A model generated the notes under the pieces. The model did not search any database. It was not told the DNA's origin and was given only the letters and a program-made list of their open reading frames with translations. The position numbers and the translations under genes are program-made. Positions 6,244 to 7,879 of a stretch of 7,879 bases of DNA are shown in pieces (the stretch's first letter is position 1; every line of letters begins with the position of its first letter). The stretch comes from an uncultured Clostridium sp. (lineage in GTDB: Bacteria; Bacillota; Clostridia; Oscillospirales; Acutalibacteraceae): assembly GCA_900547915.1 (NCBI GenBank), contig URIN01000056.1, positions 1 through 7,879 of the forward strand, given 5' to 3'.

Positions 6244-6717
6244 TTATAAATCAATCTTGCCAGATTCGCCGTTAGCAAGTACATAGTAAGCAGCGTTGTC
6301 CTCTGCCTTTACATAAACCTTAACGCCTTTTACGTCTGCGCTCTTTACGCCGTTTGCTTTGCAAGCAGCCTCAACAGCTTTTGTAACATCGGCAGCTTTA
6401 ACCTGTCTGCCTGCGAACTCAAAATAAACCTCTGCTTCTGCTTTTTCAGCCTTTTTAGCGAGCTTCTTTGCGGGAGCAGCTTTCTTTGCGGACTTTTCTT
6501 CTGCAACAGCCTTTGCTGAAGCTTTCTTATCTTCTTTCTTTGCAGCTGGTTTAGCAGCCTTCTTTTCTTCTTTCTTTTCAGCAGGCTTCTCTTCAGCCTT
6601 TTTCTCAGTAGCCTTAACTGCTGCTTTTTCTTCCTTAACAGCCTTTGCGGGAGCTGCAGTTTCTTTTTTTACGCTTTTTTCTGCTGCGGACTTAACATCA
6701 TTCTTTTTAACTGCCAT
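6244..6717 (-). CDS. DUF6465-like protein with histone H1-like Lys/Ala-rich tail
   Basis: 157-aa protein in two parts. Residues about 1-95 are low-complexity Lys/Ala/Glu with AAKPAAKK-type repeats, like bacterial histone H1-like and HU-extension tails. Residues about 96-157 are a compact domain (VYFEFAGRQVK .. VKVYVKAEDNAAYYVLANG .. GKIDL). The C-terminal pattern, including AYYVLANG and the terminal GKIDL, resembles what I recall of the uncharacterised DUF6465 family of Clostridia. The ATG at 6717 is chosen because AAAGGA lies 9 nt upstream; the in-frame TTG at 6735 starts at that site. Strong own promoter and terminator make it a single-gene unit, probably well expressed. The basic tail suggests nucleic-acid or polyanion binding, but the Glu content makes this uncertain. 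No function is established from the sequence. Confidence 0.9.
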   Translation of the reverse strand: MAVKKNDVKSAAEKSVKKETAAPAKAVKEEKAAVKATEKKAEEKPAEKKEEKKAAKPAAKKEDKKASAKAVAEEKSAKKAAPAKKLAKKAEKAEAEVYFEFAGRQVKAADVTKAVEAACKANGVKSADVKGVKVYVKAEDNAAYYVLANGESGKIDL

Positions 6718-6788
6718 AATCAAAAATCCTTTCAAAATAATATATGTAAGAAAATATTGCTCAGTAAAGTAAATTGCTTTACAGTGTT

Positions 6789-6817
6789 ATATTAGTATTT
6801 TTGCACAAGAAAGTCAA
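6789..6817 (-). promoter_or_regulatory. Sigma-A promoter of the DUF6465-like gene
   Basis: Minus strand: -35 TTGACT (6817-6812), exactly 17 nt, -10 TAATAT (6794-6789). Predicted start near 6782, leader of about 65 nt, AU-rich with no obvious strong structure. The remaining gap up to the HAD stop codon (6818-6901) shows no clear terminator. Confidence 0.82.
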
Positions 6818-6901
6818 TATTTTTTATACACAATCTACAATTCGCCGTCATATTCTGAAAAGCCAAGTTGCGATTTTAGGCAGTTTGCATAAAATATTTT
6901 G

Positions 6902-7729
6902 TCAAAATTTGTTTAGTATTTTAGCAACTCCGTCACTCTCATTTGTGTCAGCCACCAAATCAGCTCGTTTTTTCAACTCGTCAGATGAATTACCCATTGC
7001 AATAAACATTCCCGCGGCATCAGCAAGCGAAACATCGTTGGCGTTATCTCCGAAAGCTGCCGTATTCTCCTTATTTATGCCGAGCATACGACAAAGATAA
7101 CCGAATGCCGTGCCTTTGTCTGCGCCAAGTGCCGTTATCTCAAGAAAAGTATCGTCAAGGAAGCAAAACTGTATACTGCTATCTGCGCCGAAATACTCTG
7201 CAAGCTGTGCTCTTTGCTCGCTGCTTTTGCAGGAAACAAAGATTTCATCAGCACATTTTCTGCCTCTTTTAAATTCTTCGAGCGGGTCTTGCACAACTTT
7301 TCTAGATGTTCTGATATACTCGCCAACAGGGGTGGATGCATATTTTTTATTATATTTTTCCATAACAGCAGGGCTTAAATAGCCGTAGCCGTCCGCAAAC
7401 GCCTCATATGATACTTTCATTTCATCAAGCGTTTTCATAAGAAAAATGGTCTTATCGTGTGAAATAGGAGCACTGTAAACTCGTGCTCCCGTTCTGAGAT
7501 TGGTGATAACCGCGCCGTTTGTTGTTATTGCGTATCCGCAGACGCCAAGCTCAGACACGCATTGCGGTATGCCCGACAGCGGTCTGCCCGTAACGGGCAC
7601 AAGGCAAATATCACGATCGGCCGCATTTTTCAATGCGGCCGCTGTAAAATCACTTATTGTTTTATCTTTTTTTAGCAGGGTGCCGTCCAGGTCAAGCCCC
7701 ACAAGAAAAATTTTGTTTTCAGGTTTCAT
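6902..7729 (-). CDS. Cof-type HAD-IIB family phosphatase
   Basis: 275-aa cytoplasmic hydrolase of the Cof / HAD-IIB group, which typically dephosphorylates sugar phosphates, FMN or similar small metabolites. The four HAD motifs are complete: GLDLDGTL (nucleophile D13, D15), PVTGRP (T47), the Lys in GADKGTA (K205) and FGDNAND (D228, D232). The type IIB cap lies between motifs II and III (about 80-190). Length fits the family (about 270). ATG 7729 places the nucleophile at the usual distance from the N-terminus. It overlaps the stop of the upstream partial gene by 11 nt, pointing to translational coupling. AAGGAAAG lies 14 nt upstream, a long spacing, and an in-frame TTG at 7759 is the alternative. 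Substrate unknown. Confidence 0.93.
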   Translation of the reverse strand: MKPENKIFLVGLDLDGTLLKKDKTISDFTAAALKNAADRDICLVPVTGRPLSGIPQCVSELGVCGYAITTNGAVITNLRTGARVYSAPISHDKTIFLMKTLDEMKVSYEAFADGYGYLSPAVMEKYNKKYASTPVGEYIRTSRKVVQDPLEEFKRGRKCADEIFVSCKSSEQRAQLAEYFGADSSIQFCFLDDTFLEITALGADKGTAFGYLCRMLGINKENTAAFGDNANDVSLADAAGMFIAMGNSSDELKKRADLVADTNESDGVAKILNKF

Positions 7730-7879
7730 TTGTTTGACTGATACTTTCCTTTTTGTCAAAAATCCGGTTTGCCGCCGAACGTATCCTCAGTTCGATTGCT
7801 TTTGCGAAATTTTCCACTTTTATAAGCTTAAACAGAGCAAGGCGGGCAGCATCAACAGCAGAGCATACAAGATAAATTC
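7719..7879 (-). CDS. 3' end of an unidentified gene (partial, runs off the window)
   Basis: The minus-strand frame entering the window edge (first full codon at 7877) stays open for 52 codons and stops with TGA at 7721-7719, inside the start of the HAD gene (11-nt overlap). The other two minus frames close within about 60 nt or less. The residues (VDAARLALFKLIKVENFAKA, then charged and ending in SISQTNET) look like an amphipathic, helical C-terminus of a real protein. The HAD ribosome site lies inside it, so the two are probably co-transcribed. I do not recognise the family. Confidence 0.6.
   Translation of the reverse strand, partial: IYLVCSAVDAARLALFKLIKVENFAKAIELRIRSAANRIFDKKESISQTNET

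Noticed and set aside
7730..7759. TTG at 7759 as the HAD start
   Set aside because: It adds ten residues before the usual N-terminus, has no properly spaced ribosome site and enlarges the overlap with the upstream frame to 41 nt. ATG 7729 is preferred, though not proven.

Overview
The window looks like a chromosomal contig from a low-GC, anaerobic Firmicute, most likely a Clostridia gut lineage related to Ruminococcaceae/Oscillospiraceae or Lachnospiraceae. The grounds are strong AGGAGG-type ribosome binding sites, TTGAC(A/T/G)-17-TATAAT promoters, an alpha-type GlnA, a DUF6465-like Lys/Ala-rich protein and a Thr-rich linker on a secreted enzyme. The assignment is inference from gene style; no rRNA or marker gene is present. 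The first 47 bases are not genomic: they are the tail of an Illumina P5 primer, an i5 index and the complete Nextera transposase adapter, so the left edge is an untrimmed library end.

Layout: a plus-strand gene (153-1169) encodes a membrane-anchored glycerophosphodiester phosphodiesterase-family protein with its own consensus promoter. It converges on a run of minus-strand genes and is separated from them by a bidirectional terminator and a perfect short palindrome. Read in their own direction (right to left), the minus-strand genes are: the 3' end of an unidentified gene overlapping by 11 nt a Cof-type HAD phosphatase; a small Lys/Ala-rich DUF6465-like protein with its own promoter and terminator; a membrane-anchored CapA-like metallophosphatase with its own promoter; glnA (glutamine synthetase, GSI-alpha); and an ammonium transporter fused to a C-terminal PII signalling domain.

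glnA and amt form a nitrogen-assimilation unit: Amt brings ammonium in, GlnA condenses it with glutamate, and the PII domain tethered to Amt can sense ATP/ADP/2-oxoglutarate and gate the channel it is fused to. The most unusual part is regulatory. Both genes have a terminator-like hairpin with a U-tract immediately ahead of the ribosome binding site. For glnA this hairpin lies downstream of a near-consensus promoter. For amt it is preceded by two further hairpins in the glnA-amt gap. All stems pair as well or better as minus-strand (sense) RNA, and their unmatched sites become G.U wobbles there. This suggests transcription attenuation or processing of a nitrogen operon without a recognisable known riboswitch or ANTAR motif. 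No mobile elements, CRISPR arrays, tRNA or rRNA genes were seen.
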